This document shows positions 1 through 5,800 of a DNA stretch of 5,800 nt, piece by piece (the first letter of the stretch is position 1; each line of letters opens with the position of its first letter). The notes beneath the pieces are model-generated. The model was given only the letters and a program-made list of their open reading frames with translations, was not told where the DNA came from and made no database searches. The stretch is taken from NCBI GenBank assembly GCA_004299545.1, contig SCRB01000923.1:1-5800 (forward strand), read 5' to 3'. The stretch is from Rhizobiaceae bacterium (lineage in GTDB: Bacteria; Pseudomonadota; Alphaproteobacteria; Rhizobiales; Rhizobiaceae). A program made the translations under genes and the position numbers.

Positions 1-1
1 T

Positions 2-967
2 GAACTGTGCGCGCGGGGCGTCGGCGTCATCTATATCTCCCACCGCCTTGAGGAGGTACCGCGTGTCGCGGATCGCGTCACGGTCATGCGCGATGGCCGT
101 GTGGCGGGGGAAGCGAGCGCCGACGCGCCGCAGGCCGAACTGGTGCGGATGCTGGTCGGCCGTTCCTTCGAGGATCTCTTCCCGCCCCGGGCAACGAGGG
201 TCGGTCGTGAACTGCTACGGCTGGACCATGCCCGTTTCGATCCCGCCGTGGAACGCGCGGGATGGCAAGCCGCCCGTGATGTCTCCCTGACAGTGCATGA
301 GGGAGAGATTGTCGGTCTGGCAGGGTTGATGGGGGTCGGTCGCACCGAGCTTCTTTCGGCGCTTTACGGATTCGAGGTGACAGGACACTGGTCCGGGACG
401 ACCCTCATCGACGGCAGGCCTTCCCGCCTCGGTACGATCGCCGCCGCACGCCGTGCCGCCATCGCCTATGTGACCGACGACCGCCGCGGCACCGGCCTCG
501 TCCTCAAACATTCGGTCGGCCAGAACGTCGTCCTGTCCACCCTGAAGCGGATCACGCCGTGGGCGCTCGTGGCGCCACGGAAGGAACGGCGCTACGTGGC
601 GGACGCGCTGTCTCGCTTCGACGTGCGCCCGAAACTGCCCGAGGCGCTGGTCGTCAATCTTTCCGGCGGCAACCAGCAGAAGGTGGTGTTCGCCAAGGAA
701 CTTGTCAGCGACCCGCGCCTTCTCCTGCTCGACGAGCCGACGCGCGGTGTCGATGTCGGCGCCAAGGCTGAAATCTATGCGCAACTCAGGGAACTCACGG
801 CGAAGGGTCTGGGTGTCCTCGTGGCTTCGTCGGAACTGCCGGAACTGATCGGCCTGTGCGACCGGATCGTCGTCATGTCGAGGGGAAGGACCATCGCGGA
901 ATTCGCGGCAGGCGCGAGTGAAGAGGAAATTCGTCATGCAAGCACAAGCGGGGTCGAGGCAGCATGA
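2..967 (+). CDS. Sugar ABC transporter ATP-binding protein (RbsA/MglA type), 5' truncated
   Basis: Cytoplasmic ATPase of a CUT2 sugar importer. It hydrolyses ATP to drive the permease encoded next. The reading frame is open from the window edge, and 321 residues are visible; the family is usually about 500, so about 180 residues of the first nucleotide-binding domain are missing. The visible part opens with the end of that domain: the switch histidine in YISHRLEE (H14), then DRVTVMRDGR. The second domain follows, with a degenerate Walker A GLMGVGRT (visible residues 108-115, Arg in place of the usual Lys), signature NLSGGNQQK (219-227), Walker B LLLLDEPT (240-247), and SSE where a switch His would be. 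This degeneracy is normal for the second domain of RbsA-like proteins, so it is not decay. An internal ATG at 86 is not the true start, because homologous sequence continues upstream of it. The TGA overlaps the permease ATG (ATGA). Family certain; substrate not determinable. Confidence 0.95.
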   Translation, partial: ELCARGVGVIYISHRLEEVPRVADRVTVMRDGRVAGEASADAPQAELVRMLVGRSFEDLFPPRATRVGRELLRLDHARFDPAVERAGWQAARDVSLTVHEGEIVGLAGLMGVGRTELLSALYGFEVTGHWSGTTLIDGRPSRLGTIAAARRAAIAYVTDDRRGTGLVLKHSVGQNVVLSTLKRITPWALVAPRKERRYVADALSRFDVRPKLPEALVVNLSGGNQQKVVFAKELVSDPRLLLLDEPTRGVDVGAKAEIYAQLRELTAKGLGVLVASSELPELIGLCDRIVVMSRGRTIAEFAAGASEEEIRHASTSGVEAA

Positions 968-2016
968 CGAATGAAACCGCGAATCCTCCGATTGATGTGC
1001 CGCAGGCAGCGGCCAGGCCGAAACAGCGGCCTCTCGATTACGTCGTCCGTTTCCAGAGCCTTCTCGGCCTGATCCTGGTCATCGTGGGCGGGATCGCCTT
1101 CTCGCCGCGCCGCCACGGCCATATCCTTTTCCTGCAGCCCGACAATATCGCCAACATCGTCCGTTCGATTTCGGAGACCGGAATCCTGGCGCTCGGAATG
1201 ACCTTCGTCATCATCGCCGCCGGGATCGACCTTTCGGTGGGTGCCGTACTCGGCTTGTCGAGCGTTCTGACGGCGGCTTTGCTGATCAACGCAAGCTGGG
1301 GCCTGTGGACGACACTGCCGCTCGTCCTCGCCTGCGCAACGCTCTTCGGCCTGATCCAGGGGGCGATCTCGACCAGGCTCCACGTCCAGGCCTTCATCGT
1401 CACGCTGGCCGGATTGCAGGCCGCGCGGGGCCTCGCCCTCATCGCCTCGGGCAACCAGTTCATCAACATCAACTATGGCAGCGGCCCTGGCAACGCGCCG
1501 CCGGCCTTCGCCGTGCTCGGCGAGCGCCTGTTCGACAATACGTTTCCCGTCGCGACGCTGGTCTTCCTCGTGCTGGCGGTCATCGCGACGTTCTTCCTCA
1601 ACCACACGCGCTACGGCCGCTATGTCTTCGCCGTCGGCGGCAATGAGCGCGCCGCGCGGCTCTCCGGCATTCCGGTCGAATGGATCAAGATATCAGTCTA
1701 CGGCATCACCGGTCTTTGTTCCGGCGTCGCCGGCATCGTCCATGCCGGCCAGTTCGCCTTCGGAAGCCCTACCGACGGCACGGGCTACGAACTCAACGCC
1801 ATCGCCGCCGTGGTGATCGGCGGCACCGACCTCTTCGGGGGAGAGGGCACAATGGTCGGGACCATAGCGGGCGCCGTCATGCTCGGCGCGCTCGCCAATG
1901 TCCTGCAACTCAATGACGTGAGCGCCGCCATGCAGCTTCTGGCGACGGGCGCGATCATCGTGGCTGCGGCGGCGCTGCAGACATTCGTAGGAAGGCGCGA
2001 CGGACGTTCGCGCTGA
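964..2016 (+). CDS. Sugar ABC transporter permease (RbsC type)
   Basis: Inner-membrane channel subunit of the importer, 350 residues, a little longer than the roughly 320-340 usual for RbsC-like permeases. The N-terminal 25 or so residues are polar and cytoplasmic. They are followed by many hydrophobic segments, the first at about 31-46. Family landmarks are AAGIDLSVGAVLGL (85-98), YGRYVFAVGGNERAARLSGI (217-236) and the late loop IGGTDLFGGEGTMVGT (275-290), which corresponds to the conserved IGGTSLxGGxGxxxGT stretch of this family. The ATG shares four bases with the ATPase stop codon, and a weak GAGG lies at 956-959, so translational coupling is likely. The substrate-binding protein gene follows 19 bases after the stop. 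The family call is firm (BPD_transp_2 type); substrate specificity cannot be read from the permease. Confidence 0.95.
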   Translation: MTNETANPPIDVPQAAARPKQRPLDYVVRFQSLLGLILVIVGGIAFSPRRHGHILFLQPDNIANIVRSISETGILALGMTFVIIAAGIDLSVGAVLGLSSVLTAALLINASWGLWTTLPLVLACATLFGLIQGAISTRLHVQAFIVTLAGLQAARGLALIASGNQFININYGSGPGNAPPAFAVLGERLFDNTFPVATLVFLVLAVIATFFLNHTRYGRYVFAVGGNERAARLSGIPVEWIKISVYGITGLCSGVAGIVHAGQFAFGSPTDGTGYELNAIAAVVIGGTDLFGGEGTMVGTIAGAVMLGALANVLQLNDVSAAMQLLATGAIIVAAAALQTFVGRRDGRSR

Positions 2017-2018
2017 TC

Positions 2019-2027
2019 AAGGAGGAG
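2019..2027 (+). promoter_or_regulatory. Strong Shine-Dalgarno for the substrate-binding protein
   Basis: AAGGAGGAG lies 8 bases before the ATG at 2036. It is much stronger than the site in front of the permease (GAGG at 956-959). This fits the need for an excess of periplasmic binding protein over the membrane subunits, and it supports the chosen start. Confidence 0.8.
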
Positions 2028-2035
2028 AGACGGCA

Positions 2036-3019
2036 ATGACCAGATCGAAATCTATCAGGGGACTGCTTGCGGCAGGGGTCGGGATCGCCGCGATGATCGC
2101 GCTTTCCGCCGCCGACGCCAAGCCGCTGGCGAAGACATGCGGCCCGAACGACAAATATGTCATCGGTTTCTCGCAGGCGAATTTCAAGGAACCCTATCGC
2201 TCGCACGTCAATCACGAACTCGAGCGGCTGGTGAAAAACTATCCGCAATTCAAGCTCGTGATCGCCGACGGGCAGGCAAGCGACAACACCCAGGTGTCGC
2301 AGGTCGAGAACTTCCTGACCCAGCAGGTCGACATCCTGTTCATCTCGCCCTTCGAAGCCGCGCCGCTGACGCCCGTCGTCTCGCGCGTCTACAAAGCCGG
2401 CATTCCGGTGATCGAGCTCGACCGCAAGACCAATGGCGAAGACTACACAAGCTTCGTCGGCGGCGATAACGAGAAGATCGCGGAGGAAGCGGGCCAGTAT
2501 GCCAAGAAACTGCTCCCCGATGGCGGAGATGTGGCAATCCTCGAAGGCCTGCCGAGTTCGTCGCCGGCGATCGAACGGCTCGACGGTTTCAAGAAAGGCA
2601 TTGCCGATAATCCAAAACTGAAGGTCGTCGCTGTTCAGCCGGTGGACTGGATGGAGGACAAGGCGGTGACGGTTTTCTCCGCCATGTTGCAGGCGCATCC
2701 CGACATCAAGCTTGTCTATACCAGCAACGACCTTGCCGCGGCGGGCGCCTATATCGCCGCCAAGCAGGTCGGCAAGGAAAAGGACATAAAGATCATCGGC
2801 ACCGACGGGCTGCCCGGACCCTCGGGTGGAATCCATTCCGTCGCCGAAGGCCAGTGGGCCGCGACGCTCGTCTATCCGACCGGCGCGGCGGAAGCGCTCG
2901 ATCTCGCCAAGAAAATCCTGATCGACTGCGCCGAATCCGTGCCGCGGGTGGTAACGGTCCCGACCCAGCTGATCACCCCGGAGAACGCGCAGGAAATCTA
3001 CGCGAAAGAGAAATTCTAA
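2036..3019 (+). CDS. Periplasmic sugar-binding protein of the ABC transporter (RbsB/YtfQ type)
   Basis: Exported receptor that would deliver sugar to the permease. It has 327 residues, a normal length. The N-terminus is a Sec signal peptide: basic MTRSKSIR, hydrophobic core at about 9-25, and a probable signal peptidase I site after ADA (residue 28). There is no lipobox, so it should be soluble in the periplasm. The mature protein is a type I periplasmic-binding fold (Peripla_BP_4). Recognisable elements are YVIGFSQ (41-47), VIADGQ (75-80), ILFISP (100-105), PVIELDR (114-120), R181, ND at 231-232 and GTDG (255-258); several sit where the family contacts sugar. From memory, GFSQ, ADGQ and the FIxP/LDR pattern resemble E. 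coli YtfQ (galactofuranose), but YtfQ pairs with two permeases and only one is visible here. The mature part has two cysteines (35 and 298) that could form a disulfide. Exact ligand unknown. Confidence 0.93.
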   Translation: MTRSKSIRGLLAAGVGIAAMIALSAADAKPLAKTCGPNDKYVIGFSQANFKEPYRSHVNHELERLVKNYPQFKLVIADGQASDNTQVSQVENFLTQQVDILFISPFEAAPLTPVVSRVYKAGIPVIELDRKTNGEDYTSFVGGDNEKIAEEAGQYAKKLLPDGGDVAILEGLPSSSPAIERLDGFKKGIADNPKLKVVAVQPVDWMEDKAVTVFSAMLQAHPDIKLVYTSNDLAAAGAYIAAKQVGKEKDIKIIGTDGLPGPSGGIHSVAEGQWAATLVYPTGAAEALDLAKKILIDCAESVPRVVTVPTQLITPENAQEIYAKEKF

Positions 3020-3027
3020 GCGCGTGG

Positions 3028-3051
3028 CGGGGGCGAAGACATCCGCCCCCG
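3028..3051 (+). terminator. Hairpin terminator candidate after the transporter operon
   Basis: A perfect 8-bp stem, CGGGGGCG (3028-3035) with CGCCCCCG (3044-3051), encloses an 8-base loop. It begins 8 bases after the TAA of the binding protein gene. The downstream run (TCGTTCTCG) is only weakly T-rich, so termination may be inefficient or Rho-assisted. It sits in the 43-base gap between convergent genes, so the hairpin could also act on transcripts from the - strand, although no T-tract follows on that side. Confidence 0.65.
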
Positions 3052-3062
3052 TCGTTCTCGCA

Positions 3063-3542
3063 TCACATCATTGCCGCCACCATGATGGCAAGCAGCGCGA
3101 CCCCGAACAATGCCACCATCAGCGCGAAGAACGGCGCCAGATAGGGGCCGTGATAGGGCGGCGGCCGGTGCTGGCGCCGCCACGCCAGCGCATAGGCCAG
3201 GAAGCGCAGCCCGGTCGCCGCCACCATGACGACGCCGAGCAGCACGAGCCCGATGCTTGTCCAGTCGGATAGGCGGTCGAGCAGCACCCTGCCACCCGGT
3301 GCCGCGTATGGGGCCTCGCCCCTGTTTCCGATGACGATCAGGCCGAAGCGGTCGATGGCCAGCCCGCAGATGATCAAAGCCAGTGCCGTTCGCACCCACA
3401 CAGACAACGTACGTTCGGCGTTCTGGTAGGACCGCACCTCTGACATCTCCGAGCGCTCGACGGAATACGCCGTCTGCTTTTCGGCCAGCGCGACGATCTC
3501 CCGCATCATCGCGACCTGGTCCGGTTCCTGCTTTTCAGCCAC
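3063..3542 (-). CDS. DUF202 (YidH-like) small membrane protein
   Basis: Predicted inner-membrane protein of 159 residues and unknown function. The first 45 or so residues are polar and charged. The DUF202 hallmark follows at 42-57 (AERTLSVWVRTALALI, matching the family pattern xNERTxLAWxRTxLAL) and runs into the first membrane helix (about 49-71). Two more helices lie at about 97-120 and 135-157, so the predicted topology has three helices with a very short C-terminus. The start is GTG at 3542-3540, chosen because GGAGG (3552-3548) lies 5 bases ahead of it. Two in-frame ATG codons at residues 12-13 are alternatives that would remove only part of the polar tail. The gene lies 103 bases downstream of the dehydratase gene on the same strand and converges on the transporter operon. 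The family has no established biochemical role, so none is assigned. Confidence 0.85.
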   Translation of the reverse strand: MAEKQEPDQVAMMREIVALAEKQTAYSVERSEMSEVRSYQNAERTLSVWVRTALALIICGLAIDRFGLIVIGNRGEAPYAAPGGRVLLDRLSDWTSIGLVLLGVVMVAATGLRFLAYALAWRRQHRPPPYHGPYLAPFFALMVALFGVALLAIMVAAMM

Positions 3543-3645
3543 CGAAACCTCCGCGCCGGTCGCCCCGCGCCTCAGGCACTTGTTGGTTTTGCAGCGGAAC
3601 CATGCGCCGGGCAGGCGTCATATGATTATGTGATGGTGCGGTTGT
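3543..3645 (-). other. 103-base spacer between the dehydratase and DUF202 genes
   Basis: No gene is supported here. Read on the - strand, it contains an imperfect hairpin at 3621-3602 (ATG, a bulged A, then CGCC pairing with GGCGCAT around a 5-base loop). No T-tract follows, so it is not a convincing terminator. No clear promoter is visible, so read-through from the dehydratase gene into the DUF202 gene is possible. Confidence 0.5.
3548..3552 (-). promoter_or_regulatory. Shine-Dalgarno supporting the GTG start of the DUF202 gene
   Basis: On the - strand GGAGG lies 5 bases before the GTG at 3542. It favours GTG over the ATG codons 11-12 codons further in. Confidence 0.65.
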
Positions 3646-5661
3646 TCATCCAGGTTCTTTGGGCATGAGCTGGAGTATGGGAGCGTCGCCGCTTGGCGTC
3701 CCTGTGTCTTTCTCCATCATCGAGCGGACTTCGGCGCCCGGAGAGAAATCCGTGACGGTCGATTTCAGGAGCCGGAGCGCTCCCGCCAGGTTGTTCTGGT
3801 CGATCATGCGGCGCATTTCGTCGAAGACACGGGCGATGACCTGCCGCTCGACCGCATGGGGAAAGGCCATGAAGATGCCTTTCGCTCCCGTCTGCTTCAG
3901 GGACTCCTTGGAATAGAACAGCTCTTCGTAAAGCTTTTCTCCCGGCCTGAGACCCCTGTAGATGATCTTGATGTCTTCCTCGGGCCTGAGGCCCGAGAGG
4001 CGGATGAGATTGCGTGCCAGATCGACGATCTTGACCGGTTCGCCCATGTCGAGGACGAAAATCCTGCCGCGCTCGTCCTGCCGGTTGAGGCTGTGCGCCG
4101 CCGCCTGCATGAGAAGCAGGCACGCCTCGGGGATCGTCATGAAATAGCGCTCGATATCCGGATGCGTGACCGTGACCGGTCCGCCCTGCCGGATCTGGCT
4201 CTCGAAGAGCGGCACGACCGACCCGGACGAGCCGAGCACGTTGCCGAACCTGACGGTGACGAAGCGCGTGGTGCTCTGGCCGGGATTCACATCCATGGCC
4301 TGACAGAACATTTCCGCCATTCTTTTGCTGGCGCCCATGACATTGGCGGGATTGACCGCCTTGTCGGTCGAAACGACGACCATGGCGGCCGCCTTCACAT
4401 GAACCGCCGCCTCCGCGACGTTCTGGGTCCCGATCGCATTGGTGAAGATGCCTTCGAGGGGCTGTGCTTCGACGACCGGCACGTGCTTGAGTGCCGCCGC
4501 ATGAAAGATGACGTCGGGGCGCTGGGCCTCGAACAGGCGCAAAACCGTCGCTTTTTCGCGCACGTTGCACAACAGTGCCTCGAAGGCGACGGCCGACGCA
4601 AAAGAGGCTACCTCGCGCTCGATGGAATAGAGCAGATATTCGTTGGCATCGAGCAGGATCATGCGTTTCGGCGACAGCCGCGCCACCTGCCTGACAAGCT
4701 CCGAACCGATCGATCCCCCGGCGCCGGTAATCAGAACCGACTTGCCTTCGATCATTGCCTTGACCTCGCTCATGTCGAGGCTCACCGGAGGGCGCTGGAG
4801 GAGGTCTTCCAGCTTGATCGGCCGGATTTCGATGTCGGAATCGAAACGCTTCATCTCCAGAAGGTTGGGAAGCCGCAGCATTTCGAGATGGTTCAGGGTC
4901 GCCGCTTCGATCAGCTTCTCCAGGCTGGCGCGCCGCTCGTAATCCTCGCGCGTGCGGGTAAGGATGAGCGCTTCCGGCCGACGCTGCTGTAGCTCGAAAC
5001 GTTCCATGATCTGGGGCAGTTTCTCGATCGGCCCCAGGACCGGAATGCCGTGGATGAAGCGGCCGGTTCGGCGCCCGCGCTCGTCGAGTATGGCGACGAT
5101 TTCAAACGGCACGTCGCGCCGCTCACGGCTGAGCTTGAGAAACAGGTCCGCATTGTCCGTCGCACCGACCAGAAGGGCACGCTTCGTGGGGATGGGCCGG
5201 CTTGTGTTCCGGCGGCGCCTGTCGCGGCCGTTCCTGTACAGCCGGTACGCGGCCCGCGGCATGGTCAGGAAGACGATCAGGAAAGCCCATGTGATGACGA
5301 TGGACGAGCGCGGAATGGCCTCAAGCCGGACAAGGAAGAAATGCGCCGCGACAAAGACGACCGATGAGGCGGTGGCTGTCTTTACGATGGCGGCCAGATC
5401 CGGCAATGAGGCGTAACGCCAGACGCCCCGATTCATCCCGAGGACGAAACCAATCGTGCCGACGATGACGCCGAACAGAGCCGCCGCCACCACATATTCG
5501 CCGATATGTTCCGATGTCCCGCTGATATCGAGCCTGAGCACGAGGCCGAGGAAGAACGCCGCAGTCCCCATCACCATGTCATGAAGGAGCGCCGTGCCGC
5601 GCAGAACGAGCATGCGTCGAACAGATTGTACGCGAATACTCCGTGTTACTTGTCCCGCCAT
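3646..5661 (-). CDS. Membrane nucleotide-sugar 4,6-dehydratase (FlaA1/WbpM/CapD family, long form)
   Basis: Inner-membrane enzyme of surface polysaccharide or glycan synthesis, 671 residues, normal for the long WbpM/PglF form. The likely reaction is NAD(P)-dependent 4,6-dehydration of a UDP-N-acetylhexosamine such as UDP-GlcNAc, the first step to deoxy-amino sugars. Four hydrophobic helices lie at about 26-44, 54-75, 88-111 and 119-138, followed by a basic stretch (RNGRDRRRR). A first Rossmann-like domain starts at ALLVGATDN (162-170). The catalytic SDR domain starts at about 305, with the nucleotide-binding GAGGSIG (313-319), HAAALKHVP (387-395), STDKAVNP (431-438), then VMGASK (441-446) and RFGNVLGSSGSV (471-482). 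Met442 stands where classical SDR enzymes have Tyr, four residues before Lys446, as in the Ser-Met-Lys version known from WbpM. The ATG at 5661 has a purine-rich GAGGGAAAAGAGA stretch ahead of it; the next Met (residue 17) does not. The exact sugar is not determinable, and an epimerase role is a less likely alternative. Confidence 0.93.
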   Translation of the reverse strand: MAGQVTRSIRVQSVRRMLVLRGTALLHDMVMGTAAFFLGLVLRLDISGTSEHIGEYVVAAALFGVIVGTIGFVLGMNRGVWRYASLPDLAAIVKTATASSVVFVAAHFFLVRLEAIPRSSIVITWAFLIVFLTMPRAAYRLYRNGRDRRRRNTSRPIPTKRALLVGATDNADLFLKLSRERRDVPFEIVAILDERGRRTGRFIHGIPVLGPIEKLPQIMERFELQQRRPEALILTRTREDYERRASLEKLIEAATLNHLEMLRLPNLLEMKRFDSDIEIRPIKLEDLLQRPPVSLDMSEVKAMIEGKSVLITGAGGSIGSELVRQVARLSPKRMILLDANEYLLYSIEREVASFASAVAFEALLCNVREKATVLRLFEAQRPDVIFHAAALKHVPVVEAQPLEGIFTNAIGTQNVAEAAVHVKAAAMVVVSTDKAVNPANVMGASKRMAEMFCQAMDVNPGQSTTRFVTVRFGNVLGSSGSVVPLFESQIRQGGPVTVTHPDIERYFMTIPEACLLLMQAAAHSLNRQDERGRIFVLDMGEPVKIVDLARNLIRLSGLRPEEDIKIIYRGLRPGEKLYEELFYSKESLKQTGAKGIFMAFPHAVERQVIARVFDEMRRMIDQNNLAGALRLLKSTVTDFSPGAEVRSMMEKDTGTPSGDAPILQLMPKEPG

Positions 5662-5800
5662 TCGTTCTCTTTTCCCTCGTACGCCGATACGTCGAACTCC
5701 CTGTTACTGCCGAGTAACGTCAGCAGATGAACGCCGTTGTCGGTCCGTATCTTTCACGCGAGACATTAACGATATTTACAAACCGCCGCAATTCATATCC
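5662..5800 (-). promoter_or_regulatory. Upstream region of the dehydratase gene
   Basis: This 139-base stretch runs to the window edge and has no supported gene. It should hold the promoter of the dehydratase gene. An AT-rich patch at 5763-5780 is the most promoter-like part, but I cannot assign -35 and -10 boxes with confidence: on the - strand, TTGCGG followed 17 bases later by TAATGT is only a weak match. A divergent gene beyond 5800 could share the region. Confidence 0.45.
5703..5718. repeat. Inverted repeat GTTACT-N4-AGTAAC, candidate operator
   Basis: Perfect 6-bp arms (5703-5708 and 5713-5718) surround a 4-base spacer, 42 bases upstream of the dehydratase start codon. A third GTTACT lies at 5645-5650, just inside the coding region. 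The layout would suit a dimeric regulator, or a small stem in the 5' untranslated RNA. I do not recognise the motif as belonging to a named regulator. Confidence 0.4.

Noticed and set aside
323..346. Loss of the Walker A lysine in the second ATPase domain as a sign of a broken gene
   Set aside because: GxxGxGRT is the normal form in the second domain of RbsA-type ATPases, and the rest of the domain is intact.
215..937. A 240-codon open frame on the - strand antisense to the ATPase gene
   Set aside because: It lies opposite well-conserved ATPase motifs and shows no family features of its own.
1955..2836. A 293-codon open frame on the - strand antisense to the binding protein gene
   Set aside because: It is a shadow of the binding protein gene, with no recognisable domain and a composition typical of antisense frames.
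3535..3603. A 22-codon open frame on the - strand just upstream of and overlapping the DUF202 start, a possible leader peptide
   Set aside because: It has no Shine-Dalgarno before its ATG, no codon pattern suggesting attenuation and no other support. The overlap is probably chance.
3856..4992. A 378-codon open frame on the + strand antisense to the dehydratase gene
   Set aside because: The opposite strand encodes a clearly recognisable enzyme with all its motifs. This frame is rich in Arg, Asp, His and Glu, shows no family motif, and is the usual by-product of GC-rich codon bias.
5766..5780. A CtrA-like site (TTAA-N7-TTAA) upstream of the dehydratase gene
   Set aside because: The second half reads TACA, so only six of the eight defined bases match. 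This is expected in an AT-rich patch without any regulatory meaning.

Overview
The window is about 5.8 kb of GC-rich, densely coding chromosome-like DNA. GC richness, codon use, an RbsA/RbsC/RbsB-type sugar ABC transporter and a long FlaA1/WbpM-type membrane dehydratase suggest an alphaproteobacterium, probably of the Rhizobiales (Hyphomicrobiales). That placement is inference from style; there is no rRNA or other firm phylogenetic marker.

Left part (1-3019, + strand): the 3' part of a CUT2-family sugar importer operon. It holds the truncated tandem-domain ATPase (its first roughly 180 residues lie before the window), a permease that overlaps the ATPase stop codon by 4 bases, and, 19 bases further on, a periplasmic substrate-binding protein with a strong Shine-Dalgarno sequence. 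Together they would import a monosaccharide or related polyol: the binding protein captures it in the periplasm, the permease forms the channel and the ATPase drives transport. The substrate is not determined. Motifs in the binding protein recall the galactofuranose binder YtfQ more than ribose binders. A GC-rich hairpin at 3028-3051 closes the operon.

Right part (3063-5661, - strand): two genes convergent with the transporter. Upstream in transcription is a 671-residue, four-helix membrane protein with a C-terminal nucleotide-sugar 4,6-dehydratase domain, for surface polysaccharide or glycan synthesis. A 103-base spacer separates it from a 159-residue DUF202 (YidH-like) membrane protein that starts with GTG. 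The two may be co-transcribed but have no evident common pathway.

The last 139 bases (5662-5800) have no gene. They form the upstream region of the dehydratase gene, with an AT-rich patch and a perfect GTTACT-N4-AGTAAC inverted repeat whose half-site recurs just inside the coding region.

I found no tRNA, rRNA, CRISPR array, insertion sequence or phage feature, and no convincing undescribed system. The observations most worth a second look are the inverted repeat upstream of the dehydratase gene and the unidentified substrate of the importer.
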